29,217 nt of DNA from a virus. The notes under the pieces are model-generated. The model did no database searches. It was not told the DNA's origin and was given only the letters and a program-made list of their open reading frames with translations. Positions 1 through 7,452 of the stretch are shown piece by piece (the stretch's first letter is position 1; each line of letters opens with the position of its first letter). Made by a program: the position numbers and the translations under genes. Location of the stretch: the IMG/VR virus record IMGVR_UViG_3300032326_000680, positions 1 to 29,217 of that record; one strand, written 5' to 3'.

Positions 1-129
1 AATCTTGATGAGTTTTTAAATAACACAGAATGTAACGAAAACGATTGTAAGATTAAAGAACCAAAAGAATTGGTTGAAAGAATTAATAAAAAAATAATTA
101 CTGAAGACGGTAGACAATTATTAATATAA
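1..129 (+). CDS. C-terminal end of an unidentified gene (partial)
   Basis: An open frame enters the window at base 1 and ends at a TAA at 127-129, giving the last 42 residues of a protein. The fragment is hydrophilic, with two cysteines (TECNENDC) and the ending ITEDGRQLLI. Nothing in it identifies a family. It lies 6 bases ahead of the next gene on the same strand, so the two are probably co-transcribed. The ending resembles the start of the next protein (KQLLNEEI), which may be chance or a shared short peptide module. Confidence 0.6.
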   Translation, partial: NLDEFLNNTECNENDCKIKEPKELVERINKKIITEDGRQLLI

Positions 130-135
130 TTTTTT

Positions 136-918
136 ATGAAAAAAAATAAACAATTATTAAATGAAGAAATTAAAAGATTTCATAATCTATTAAATTATGA
201 TTTCTATAAAGATAAAATTGATGAATCATTTTCATTTCATTCAGAAAATCTTGACCCAGATAAAGATAAATTAATTTATGGTAGTTTAGAAGAAGAAGAC
301 GAAGAAGAAATTCCTAATGAAACTCCAGAAAATGATAACAATCCTGATGATGGTGGTATTCCATCTCCAGAAGAATTTAATCCTGATGATTCTAATCAAG
401 AAGATTTAGATACACAACCAGTCGATGATAATCCAGTTGATAATGAAATGCCAGTAGATGATGAATTAGCAACTGGTGATGACACAAGTGATGGTGAAGT
501 AGAATTGGATGTTACCGAATTGGTTAATGGTACTAAAGAAGCTAAGCAATCAGCAGATAATGCAAATGCTAATGTTGAAAGATTATTAAGTATGGTTGAT
601 ACTCTACAAGGTAAATTAGAGTCTATGAGTCAAATTTCAAATAAAATAGATACATTAGAAAAAGAATTAGAAAAAAGAATACCAACACCAGACGAACAAG
701 TAAAATTACGTTCAATGGATTCTTATCCTTATAATATTACATTATCTCAATTCTGGGCAGACCATAAGGATTCACCTTATGATACTGGAATGGAAGATGA
801 AGAAAATAAAGATGAAGAAGGTAATTATGTTTTAACTAATAAAGATGTTGAAGATATGGATGACAACAAAATTAAAGATAGTTTTGAAGACAACCCATAT
901 GATGAAGAAGATATTTAA
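136..918 (+). CDS. Acidic coiled-coil protein, probably virion-associated
   Basis: This 260-aa protein is not recognised with confidence. Residues 7-24 form a basic/amphipathic start (LLNEEIKRFHNLLNYDFY). Residues about 51-127 are an Asp/Glu/Pro/Asn-rich, probably disordered stretch. Residues about 128-183 are a predicted coiled coil with regular Leu, Ile and Met spacing and many Ala, Lys and Glu. A more conserved-looking segment follows at about 181-210 (PTPDEQ, then MDSYPYN and SQFWADH), then another acidic tail. There is no signal peptide or membrane segment. Highly acidic coiled-coil proteins are common among phage scaffold/core and tail-assembly proteins; that role is inference. The start ATG at 136 follows an A/T-rich leader without a Shine-Dalgarno. 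A strong terminator follows directly, so this is the last gene of its transcript. Confidence 0.7.
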   Translation: MKKNKQLLNEEIKRFHNLLNYDFYKDKIDESFSFHSENLDPDKDKLIYGSLEEEDEEEIPNETPENDNNPDDGGIPSPEEFNPDDSNQEDLDTQPVDDNPVDNEMPVDDELATGDDTSDGEVELDVTELVNGTKEAKQSADNANANVERLLSMVDTLQGKLESMSQISNKIDTLEKELEKRIPTPDEQVKLRSMDSYPYNITLSQFWADHKDSPYDTGMEDEENKDEEGNYVLTNKDVEDMDDNKIKDSFEDNPYDEEDI

Positions 919-938
919 ATCTATTAATATTCTGATTA

Positions 939-970
939 AGAGCTAATTTTAAAATTAGCTCTTTTTTTTT
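939..970 (+). terminator. Rho-independent terminator after the acidic protein
   Basis: A perfect 24-base palindrome (AGAGCTAATTTT and its complement, 939-962) runs into an uninterrupted T tract to 970. It lies 20 bases after the stop of the acidic protein and separates that transcript from the replication block. Confidence 0.85.
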
Positions 971-980
971 ATTAAAAAAG

Positions 981-1011
981 TTGTTTTATCTAATTTAAAT
1001 GTATAATTTTG
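981..1011 (+). promoter_or_regulatory. Bacteroidota-type -33/-7 promoter ahead of ssb
   Basis: TTG at 981-983, a 20-base spacer, then TAATTTTG at 1004-1011, an exact match to the TAnnTTTG -7 element of Bacteroidota housekeeping promoters. It sits between a terminator and the ssb gene, where a promoter is needed. Transcription would start near 1017-1020, leaving a leader of about 108 bases. That leader contains a weak hairpin at 1042-1061 (TGGTCA/TGACTA, 8-base loop). T4 gp32 represses its own translation through its leader; whether this leader does so is unknown. Confidence 0.65.
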
Positions 1012-1126
1012 TAAATGTAATTTGATAATAAGATAAATTATTGGTCATAAGTGCTTGACTATTTGTTGTTTTATTATTATATTAGTGTATATTATTAAAT
1101 TTATTAACAATTAAAATCAAGAGAAC

Positions 1127-2053
1127 ATGGGTGTCTATGAAGAAATGATGAAACAGTACCAACAATCAATTTCAGTTGGAACTAAAAGCAGTGAGAAAAA
1201 GTATGATTTAAAAAACTACTTTAACACATCACTACCAAAAGGTGTTAAAACATTAAAGAAAAGATTTAGAATTTTACCTCCATCTGAAGGTGAAAAAACT
1301 TCTTTTCAATTCATGTTTGGTCATGAGAAAAAAGTGGATGGTAAATGGAGTACATTTGCTTGTTTAAAACATGAAAAAGACGAAGATTGTCCTTTCTGTG
1401 AATCTAGAGAATTATTATTAGCTAGTGGGAATGAAGATGAAAAAGAATTAGCTAAAGAATTTTCAGCTAGACGTTTCTATGTTATTAAAGTTATTGATAG
1501 AGATAATGAAGCTGATGGTGTTAAATTCTGGAGATTTAAACATAACTACAAAAAAGAAGGTATCTTTGATAAAATCATGAGTGCTATTGAAGATTGTGGT
1601 CATGATGTTACTGATGCGGTTACTGGTAGAGATTTAATTTTAACAATTAAAGAAGGTACTAACGGTAAAGCAACAACTATTGGATATGCGTTAGAATCAA
1701 CACCATTAACAAACGATGAAGTATTAATGGAAGAGTGGTTAGATAATAACAACACTAAAACATGGAAAGATGTATATTCTATTAAGACTTATGAGTATTT
1801 AGCATTAATCGTACAAGGTTATGTACCTATGTGGGATAAAGCACAAGAAAAATGGGTAGCTAAAGACACTGATGGTAACTCAACTGAAACACATACTGAA
1901 AATTATAGTTTACCAGAGATTACTGAAGAACCTAAAGACTTAACAAAAACTACTACTAAAGCAAAACCTAAAGCTAAAGTAGCTGAAGTTGAAGAAGAGG
2001 AAGAAGTAACATCTTTTGATGATGAAGAAGAAGATGATGACTTACCTTTCTAA
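1127..2053 (+). CDS. Single-stranded-DNA-binding protein, T4 gp32-like
   Basis: This 308-aa protein matches T4 gp32 (301 aa) in length and plan. It has a basic N-terminal region (residues 15-50, with the KKRFRILPPS start of the OB core), a zinc-binding set H66, C79, C88 and C91 whose spacing (H-x12-C-x8-C-x2-C) is almost that of gp32 (H64, C77, C87, C90), and a Lys/Thr/Ala-rich linker (about 270-285). The very acidic tail ends in DDDLPF. It should coat ssDNA at replication forks and recombination intermediates and recruit partners through the acidic tail. The ending resembles the DDDIPF tip of bacterial SSB more than the gp32 tail. The gene has its own promoter upstream and a hairpin just downstream, so it can be expressed at high level independently of its neighbours. 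The leader shows no clear Shine-Dalgarno. Confidence 0.88.
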   Translation: MGVYEEMMKQYQQSISVGTKSSEKKYDLKNYFNTSLPKGVKTLKKRFRILPPSEGEKTSFQFMFGHEKKVDGKWSTFACLKHEKDEDCPFCESRELLLASGNEDEKELAKEFSARRFYVIKVIDRDNEADGVKFWRFKHNYKKEGIFDKIMSAIEDCGHDVTDAVTGRDLILTIKEGTNGKATTIGYALESTPLTNDEVLMEEWLDNNNTKTWKDVYSIKTYEYLALIVQGYVPMWDKAQEKWVAKDTDGNSTETHTENYSLPEITEEPKDLTKTTTKAKPKAKVAEVEEEEEVTSFDDEEEDDDLPF

Positions 2054-2064
2054 TTTATAGTATA

Positions 2065-2096
2065 AAATGGCCACACTAAGTGGCCATTTATTTTAA
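2065..2096 (+). terminator. Terminator-like hairpin between ssb and uvsX
   Basis: A 10-bp stem (AAATGGCCAC / GTGGCCATTT) with loop ACTAA spans 2065-2089 and is followed by the A/T-rich tract TATTTTAAAA. The stem is GC-rich for this genome. The T run is short and interrupted, so partial read-through into uvsX is likely, because no promoter is apparent in the 20 bases left before that gene. Confidence 0.6.
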
Positions 2097-2117
2097 AAAT
2101 AAATAAATAAAATACAT

Positions 2118-3224
2118 ATGTCAAAAAAAACAGTACCAGCAAAAAAAAGTATTGAAAAAAAACATTTCAATTTAAAAGAATTTAAGAAAAATAATGGATT
2201 CGGAAATGTTGTTAAAGAGAAAGAATTAACTTGGGTTCCGTTATCAGATGCATTTCATGATGCATTAAAAATACCTGGAATTGCTAGAGGGTATTTCACG
2301 TCATTCAGAGGTTTTTCAAACACAGGTAAATCAACTGCGATATACGAAGCTGTAGTTGGTGCTCAAAAAATTGGTGATTTACCAGTTATTATTGAAACTG
2401 AAGGTAACTGGAACTGGGAACATGCTAGAAACATCGGAGTTCAGTATGATGAAATTGTAGATGAAGAAACTGGTGAAGTTATTGACTATGATGGTGATTT
2501 CATTTTCATTAACGGTGATGATTTATTACAAAAATATGGTAATTTTGATTATTCAACTGGTAAAGAAGGTACAAAAAGATTACGAGGTGAGCCTATTATT
2601 GAAGATGTTGCTAAATTAATGGGTGATTTACTAGATATGCAAGAAGCTGGTGATTTAGATAGGGATTTATTGTTCTTATGGGATTCAGTTGGTTCATTAA
2701 ATGGTTTTAAATCAGTTATGTCTAAATCAAACAATAATCAATGGAATGCTGGTTCAATGGAAACTGCATTTAAGTCATTAGTTAACCATAGAATCCCAGC
2801 ATCAAGAAGAGAAGGTAAAAAATATACAAATAGTTTTGCTGTTGTTCAAAAAATATGGTTGGATAATGAAAACAAAGTTATCAAACATAAAGGTGGTGAA
2901 GCTTTCTATTATTCCCCTAGAATCATTATTCACTTCGGTGGTACACTTAGCCATTCCACAGAGAAGTTATGGGCTACAAGTGGCGGAAAACGCTATCAAT
3001 ACGCAACCAAAACAAAAGTTAAATGTGATAAGAATCAAATTAACGGAATTGAAGAAGTTGGTATGATTGTTTCTACACCACATGGTTATTGGAATCCAGA
3101 AGATATGGAAGGATATAAAAAACAAAATAAAGAATACATCCTTAAACATTTAAATACAACGATGGATGACTTTACTATTGAAGTTGAAGAAACTAAATTA
3201 AGTAAAGAAGACTTAGGAGAATAG
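2118..3224 (+). CDS. uvsX: UvsX/RecA-like recombinase
   Basis: This 368-aa protein is a RecA-fold strand-exchange ATPase close in length to T4 UvsX (391 aa). Walker A is GFSNTGKS at residues 65-72. E95 in the IIETEGN strand sits where RecA has its catalytic glutamate. Walker B is LLFLWDS at 184-190. A DNA-binding loop region rich in Ser/Asn (about 200-230) follows, then the C-terminal core strands. It would polymerise on ssDNA coated by the upstream gp32-like protein and drive strand invasion for repair and recombination-primed replication. It is the second gene of the replication block, between ssb and a 5' nuclease. It ends in TAG, the only TAG stop among the genes here. The start ATG at 2118 follows an A/T-rich leader. 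Confidence 0.88.
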   Translation: MSKKTVPAKKSIEKKHFNLKEFKKNNGFGNVVKEKELTWVPLSDAFHDALKIPGIARGYFTSFRGFSNTGKSTAIYEAVVGAQKIGDLPVIIETEGNWNWEHARNIGVQYDEIVDEETGEVIDYDGDFIFINGDDLLQKYGNFDYSTGKEGTKRLRGEPIIEDVAKLMGDLLDMQEAGDLDRDLLFLWDSVGSLNGFKSVMSKSNNNQWNAGSMETAFKSLVNHRIPASRREGKKYTNSFAVVQKIWLDNENKVIKHKGGEAFYYSPRIIIHFGGTLSHSTEKLWATSGGKRYQYATKTKVKCDKNQINGIEEVGMIVSTPHGYWNPEDMEGYKKQNKEYILKHLNTTMDDFTIEVEETKLSKEDLGE

Positions 3225-3250
3225 TTATTAATCATTTAAAATATAGCTAA

Positions 3251-4306
3251 ATGCTAAACAAAAGACCTCCAAGAAATGGTCAAAAAAATAAATTGGAAAC
3301 CCATCAACATCTATTATTAGTTGATGGTTCCAGTTTATTTAAAAGGTCCTTACTAGGTGCTAAAGATGAATACAATGATAAAGGAGAACATATCGGTGGT
3401 ATTTATCAATTCTTAACAGTACTAAGAAAATTATTATTAGATGACCTATATCACAAGGTATTTGTATTCTGGGATGGTACACTTAGTGGTAAACTTAGGT
3501 ACGAAATCTATAAAAATTACAAAATAAGTAGAGGAAAGGACTTTATTAATGGAACTTCATCGCAAGACGAAAGTGAAGTGTATCAGCGATATAGAATCAA
3601 ACAATATTTAGAAGAATTATTTATTAGACAATTAGAAGATGAAATTGTTGAAGCAGACGATTTTATTGCTTATATTTGTAACAATAAATCTATTGGTGAT
3701 AAATTAACAATAGTTACAAGTGATAGAGATTACTGTCAATTAGTTGACGATGATATTAGAATATACATGTGTGACTTGAAAAAATATATTACTAAAGATA
3801 ATTTTAATGAAAATTTTAAGTATCATTATGAAAATGCTAGCCTTATTAAAGTATTATGTGGGGACAACTCAGATTCAATCAAAGGAGTTAAAAGATTGGG
3901 TGAAGATACATTGATACAGCATTTTCCTGAAGTTACTGAAAGAAAAGTTACAATTGAAGAAGTTATTAATAAATCTAAATTATTGCAAAATGAAAGGATA
4001 AATAATAAGAAAAAACCTTTACAAATATTGGATAATATAAGTAATGGTGTTACGGATGGAATTCAAGGTGATAAGTTATTTGAAATAAATGATAGACTTG
4101 TAAACCTAAAAAAACCATTGATGACTGAAGAAGCTATTGAGATGGTTAATAATTTAATAACACTACCGATTGACCCAGAAGGTAGAGATATAAAAAATGT
4201 TTATAAATATATTAAAAAAGATGGGTTTGGTAATAAAATAATTAATAACTTTGAAGATTATTTTTTACCTTTTAAAAAATTAATAAATAGAGAAAATAAA
4301 TTATAA
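3251..4306 (+). CDS. RNase H / flap-type 5'-3' nuclease (T4 Rnh-like)
   Basis: This 351-aa protein has the acidic active-site pattern of the FEN/T4 RNase H family: D25 (LLLVDGSSL), D75 (FVFWDG), the E134-A-D136-D137 cluster, D158 and D160 (TSDRD), and D205 and D208 in GDNSDSIKG. The last motif begins the helix-three-turn-helix DNA-binding module (204-217). Y84 to K97 is rich in Tyr, Lys and Arg, as in the family's arch region. Family members remove RNA primers and flaps behind the lagging-strand polymerase. T4 Rnh is 305 aa; this one carries an extra Lys/Asn-rich segment (about 225-260). It lies 26 bases after uvsX and 4 bases before the next gene, so it is clearly part of the replication transcript. 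Confidence 0.85.
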   Translation: MLNKRPPRNGQKNKLETHQHLLLVDGSSLFKRSLLGAKDEYNDKGEHIGGIYQFLTVLRKLLLDDLYHKVFVFWDGTLSGKLRYEIYKNYKISRGKDFINGTSSQDESEVYQRYRIKQYLEELFIRQLEDEIVEADDFIAYICNNKSIGDKLTIVTSDRDYCQLVDDDIRIYMCDLKKYITKDNFNENFKYHYENASLIKVLCGDNSDSIKGVKRLGEDTLIQHFPEVTERKVTIEEVINKSKLLQNERINNKKKPLQILDNISNGVTDGIQGDKLFEINDRLVNLKKPLMTEEAIEMVNNLITLPIDPEGRDIKNVYKYIKKDGFGNKIINNFEDYFLPFKKLINRENKL

Positions 4307-4310
4307 TATT

Positions 4311-4865
4311 ATGAGCGAGAACACAACAACAACACAAAAAGATTTTTCTTATCTACCGTTTAGTTTTACTTTTTATAGTAATGATAACATTGTTTGTAAA
4401 AGATACTTCAATGTTGATAACTATGACAAATCTTATTTCAATAAAAGAGATTCATCGAATCATATGATTATTGACCCAAAGAAAATTGATACACATATTA
4501 ATTGGTCATATAAAATTAAAGATTTAATGGATGAATTAACTGGTATGAACAACGGTTATGGTAAATTAGGTATTATACCTTCATTCTTAAAAAATATTTG
4601 TGAAGATATCTCTTGGAATAACTATAACCCACATAATCCGTATAATGTTTTGGACATTAAAAATATTAATGAAACTGAAAACAACTATACATTGGAGATT
4701 TCATTTTACGAAACTGTTATTGCTAAAAGTACTTTTACTGGTAACGTGTTTCAACCATATGCTAGAAAAGGATTACATTTAGGTAAAATAATCCCTCAAA
4801 TAATAGCAACAATTACCAATACATTTGGTACAAGAAGAGTTAGAACAGAAGAAAAAACCGCTTAA
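4311..4865 (+). CDS. Unknown 184-aa protein within the replication block
   Basis: I do not recognise this protein. It is soluble, without signal or membrane segments, and rich in Asn, Tyr, Ile and Lys. A Thr-rich start (residues 4-8) is followed by aromatic strands (FSFTFYS) and a central DxxxELTGMNNGYG segment (about residues 70-84). The C-terminal half, including YARKGLHLGKIIPQ, contains a probable amphipathic helix, and the last residues are basic (TRRVRTEEK). It lies 4 bases after the 5' nuclease gene and 10 bases before the helicase gene, so it is co-expressed with replisome parts. Helicase loaders and other accessory factors often occupy such positions, but no gp59-like motif is visible and that role would be a guess. 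Confidence 0.7.
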   Translation: MSENTTTTQKDFSYLPFSFTFYSNDNIVCKRYFNVDNYDKSYFNKRDSSNHMIIDPKKIDTHINWSYKIKDLMDELTGMNNGYGKLGIIPSFLKNICEDISWNNYNPHNPYNVLDIKNINETENNYTLEISFYETVIAKSTFTGNVFQPYARKGLHLGKIIPQIIATITNTFGTRRVRTEEKTA

Positions 4866-4875
4866 ATAAATTTTT

Positions 4876-7377
4876 ATGGGTAATGTTATAAATCAAGATG
4901 ATTTAAATACTCTAAGCGAAGATTTTCAACATAGATTAATACACCATATATTAACTGATGAAAAGTTTGGTTCAGCTATAATTGAAATAATTGAGCCAAA
5001 CTATTTTACTGGTTCGTATTTAAGGACTATTGTTGGTGAAATCAAAAATGCTTATGAAAAATATGAAACTATACCAGATTTGGGTAGTATTAGAATCAGA
5101 ATGTCTGAAAAGTCAAAAACTGATGTAATATTAAATATGTATAATCAACTCATTGATAAGATTCAAAATGTTAACTTAAATGATAGTTTATATGTTAAAG
5201 ATTTAGCAATTAAGTTCTGTAAAAAACAAGAACTTAAAAAAGCTATTAAAGAATGTGAAACAATTATTAATGAAAGCGATTTAGCTTCATATGAAAAATG
5301 TGAAACAATAATTAAAAAAGCTCTTGAAAAGGGTGATACATCTGATGATACAATAAGTGTATTACATAATATACGTGCTGTATTGGATGATGACTTTAGA
5401 AACCCAATACCAACTGGTATTTGTGGGTTAGACAAAATTATGAATGGTGGATTAGCTAAAGGTGAATTAGGACTTATCCTTGCTGCATTTGGCGTTGGAA
5501 AAGCTCAGCCATTAACATCAAAAATATTAACACCAAACGGATGGGTTAAAATGGGTGATGTTAAACTTGGTATGGAAGTTATTTCTAGAAACGGTAACCC
5601 TACAAAAGTGATTGGTGTATACCCACAAGGTATTAGACCAATATATAAGGTTAGTTTTAATGATGGTACTAGTACTTTATGTGATAAAGACCATTTATGG
5701 TCAGTTAATACTATCAATCAAAGAAATAGGTCAACCAAGAAAAATGGTAAATATGTTAGTTTACCACCAGACCATAGTTTTAAAGTTATGAGTACTAGTG
5801 AAATGATTGGTAAAACAAAAGTATGGAATGGTAAACGATATAATTTTAAAGTTCCAAATGTTCAACCTGTTAATTTCGAAAAAAAGGAATTAATAATAGA
5901 ACCGTATTTATTAGGTATTATTTTAGGCGATGGGTGCATTACAACTAATAACCAACCAAATTTTGTAAATAAAGATGTTGATATTATTAATGAAGTTAAA
6001 AAAGTATATGATAATATATCTGTAAAAGAATTAGTTAGAGATGTTGAAAAAGAAATAGATGGTGAATTAGTGCTAGAGAAACGTACATTATATAAAACAT
6101 CTTTATTAGGTATTAAAAATGATTTAATTAAATTAAATTTATACGGATGTGATTCTAGTAATAAATTTATACCTAATGATTACTTATATTCTTCAGTTGA
6201 AGATAGGGTTAGGTTATTACAAGGTCTAGTAGATAGTGATGGTTATATAAATAAACATACTATTGAAATTAGTACTGTATCTAAAGAAATGACTGAAAAT
6301 ATTAAAGAATTGGTCTTATCATTAGGTGGTAGAATTAGTATTAAACCTACACAAGGTAAATATAAGAAGAATGGTATAGTTATAAACACTAAAATGTATT
6401 ATAGGTTAAGTTTTAGTTTACCTGACAATGGAATAATACCAGCATTATGTGCTAGAAAAGTTAAAAATTTTGTAGCTAGAACAAAATATGGTAATAATAA
6501 ATTTATAACATCTATTGAATATTCACACGATGAAGAAGCACAATGTATTATGGTTGATAATGATGAACATTTATATGTTACTGATGATTATATTGTAACA
6601 CACAATACGACAATGTTCACGAAATTAGCTAATACAGCGTTTAATGAAGGTTATAAAGTACTTCAGATATTTTTTGAAGATATGCCTAAAGTAATTCAGA
6701 GAAAACATTTAGCTTGTTGGACTGGAATAAATTCAAATGAATTAGGTAATCACAAGGATGAATTAGAAGAATTAATTGAAAACTTAGGTGATGATAGTAA
6801 TTTAAAGTTAAAGAAAATGTCTAGTACTGAAACTACTATTAGTAAAATTAAAGCTTATGTTAGAAAATTAATTTCTAAAGGGTTTAAACCAGATATTATC
6901 TTGTTAGATTATATTGATTGTGTTAAACCATCAATTAAAGTCGATGATGTGAATGTAGGTGAAGGTATGGTCATGAGAGAATTTGAATCAATGCTTGCTG
7001 AATTCGATATCGCTGGATGGACCGCTGTACAAGGAAATCGTTCATCAATAAACTCAACAGTTGTTGAATCTGACCAAATGGGTGGTTCTATAAAGAAGGG
7101 ACAAATAGGACATTTTATTTTATCAATAGCAAAAAGTTTAGAACAAAAAGAAGCTGGTACTGCAAATATCGCAATATTAAAATCTAGATTTGGTAAAGAT
7201 GGTATGGTATTCGAAGATGTTGTATTTAACAATGGAACAATACAAATTGAAATGGAAGGTAAAAGTTCTAATTCGGTTACGATAACACAAGCTAGAGAAA
7301 ATAAAAAATCAAAAGGAATTGATAAAATTAACAATGCACTTAACAACAAATTAAAGGAAAGAGAAAAAAATATTTAA
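4876..7377 (+). CDS. Replicative DNA helicase, gp41/DnaB family, interrupted by an intein
   Basis: The 833-aa precursor has a DnaB-type N-terminal helical domain (about residues 1-110), a linker and the RecA-like motor domain. The Walker A motif GVGK/TT is split after K209 by a 368-aa intein (residues 210-577). Ligation would restore GVGKTTMF and leave a 465-aa helicase, close to T4 gp41 (475 aa). Walker B is IILLDYID with D678 of the precursor, and a VQGNRSS strand (about 722-728) matches the sensor region of the family. The hexameric enzyme would unwind DNA 5'-3' ahead of the fork and recruit primase. Because the intein breaks the P-loop, the unspliced protein should be inactive. It ends the replication block; a 75-base gap without a clear terminator leads to nrdB. 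Confidence 0.9.
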   Translation: MGNVINQDDLNTLSEDFQHRLIHHILTDEKFGSAIIEIIEPNYFTGSYLRTIVGEIKNAYEKYETIPDLGSIRIRMSEKSKTDVILNMYNQLIDKIQNVNLNDSLYVKDLAIKFCKKQELKKAIKECETIINESDLASYEKCETIIKKALEKGDTSDDTISVLHNIRAVLDDDFRNPIPTGICGLDKIMNGGLAKGELGLILAAFGVGKAQPLTSKILTPNGWVKMGDVKLGMEVISRNGNPTKVIGVYPQGIRPIYKVSFNDGTSTLCDKDHLWSVNTINQRNRSTKKNGKYVSLPPDHSFKVMSTSEMIGKTKVWNGKRYNFKVPNVQPVNFEKKELIIEPYLLGIILGDGCITTNNQPNFVNKDVDIINEVKKVYDNISVKELVRDVEKEIDGELVLEKRTLYKTSLLGIKNDLIKLNLYGCDSSNKFIPNDYLYSSVEDRVRLLQGLVDSDGYINKHTIEISTVSKEMTENIKELVLSLGGRISIKPTQGKYKKNGIVINTKMYYRLSFSLPDNGIIPALCARKVKNFVARTKYGNNKFITSIEYSHDEEAQCIMVDNDEHLYVTDDYIVTHNTTMFTKLANTAFNEGYKVLQIFFEDMPKVIQRKHLACWTGINSNELGNHKDELEELIENLGDDSNLKLKKMSSTETTISKIKAYVRKLISKGFKPDIILLDYIDCVKPSIKVDDVNVGEGMVMREFESMLAEFDIAGWTAVQGNRSSINSTVVESDQMGGSIKKGQIGHFILSIAKSLEQKEAGTANIAILKSRFGKDGMVFEDVVFNNGTIQIEMEGKSSNSVTITQARENKKSKGIDKINNALNNKLKEREKNI
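5503..6606 (+). mobile_element. Class 3-type intein with LAGLIDADG endonuclease domain in the helicase P-loop
   Basis: The insert begins AQPLTSKILTPNGW and ends YIVTHN, followed by Thr as the +1 residue. The first residue is Ala, so the usual N-terminal nucleophile is missing. Instead the three residues that define class 3 inteins are present: Trp at W275 (block B, DHLW), Cys at C557 (block F, AQCIMV, replacing the usual Asp) and Thr at T575 just before the terminal His-Asn (H576, N577). Numbers are those of the precursor. Between the splicing blocks lie two LAGLIDADG motifs, LLGIILGDG (about precursor residue 347) and LLQGLVDSDG (about 449), each with its acidic residue, so the homing endonuclease looks intact. 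There are no frameshifts or stops. Confidence 0.9.
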
Positions 7378-7452
7378 TAACAAAATAACATTTCAAAGGT
7401 CAAAGATAGTTATAGTATATGTTTTCTAACTTTAATTAAAAAAAAAAGATTT

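Noticed and set aside
3222-3224. Possible stop-codon reassignment (TAG or TGA read as an amino acid), as in some large gut phages
   Set aside because: Large genes are intact under the standard code, TGA ends the small membrane protein gene at its overlap, and TAG ends uvsX at a family-like length; no gene needs read-through.
4876-7377. Group I or II intron instead of an intein in the helicase gene
   Set aside because: The insert is open in frame throughout, has intein splicing blocks at both ends and LAGLIDADG motifs inside the reading frame.
7378-7452. Promoter in the gap before nrdB (TATGTTTT at 7418)
   Set aside because: It lacks the final G of the -7 element and a TTTG at the right distance, so it is not listed.
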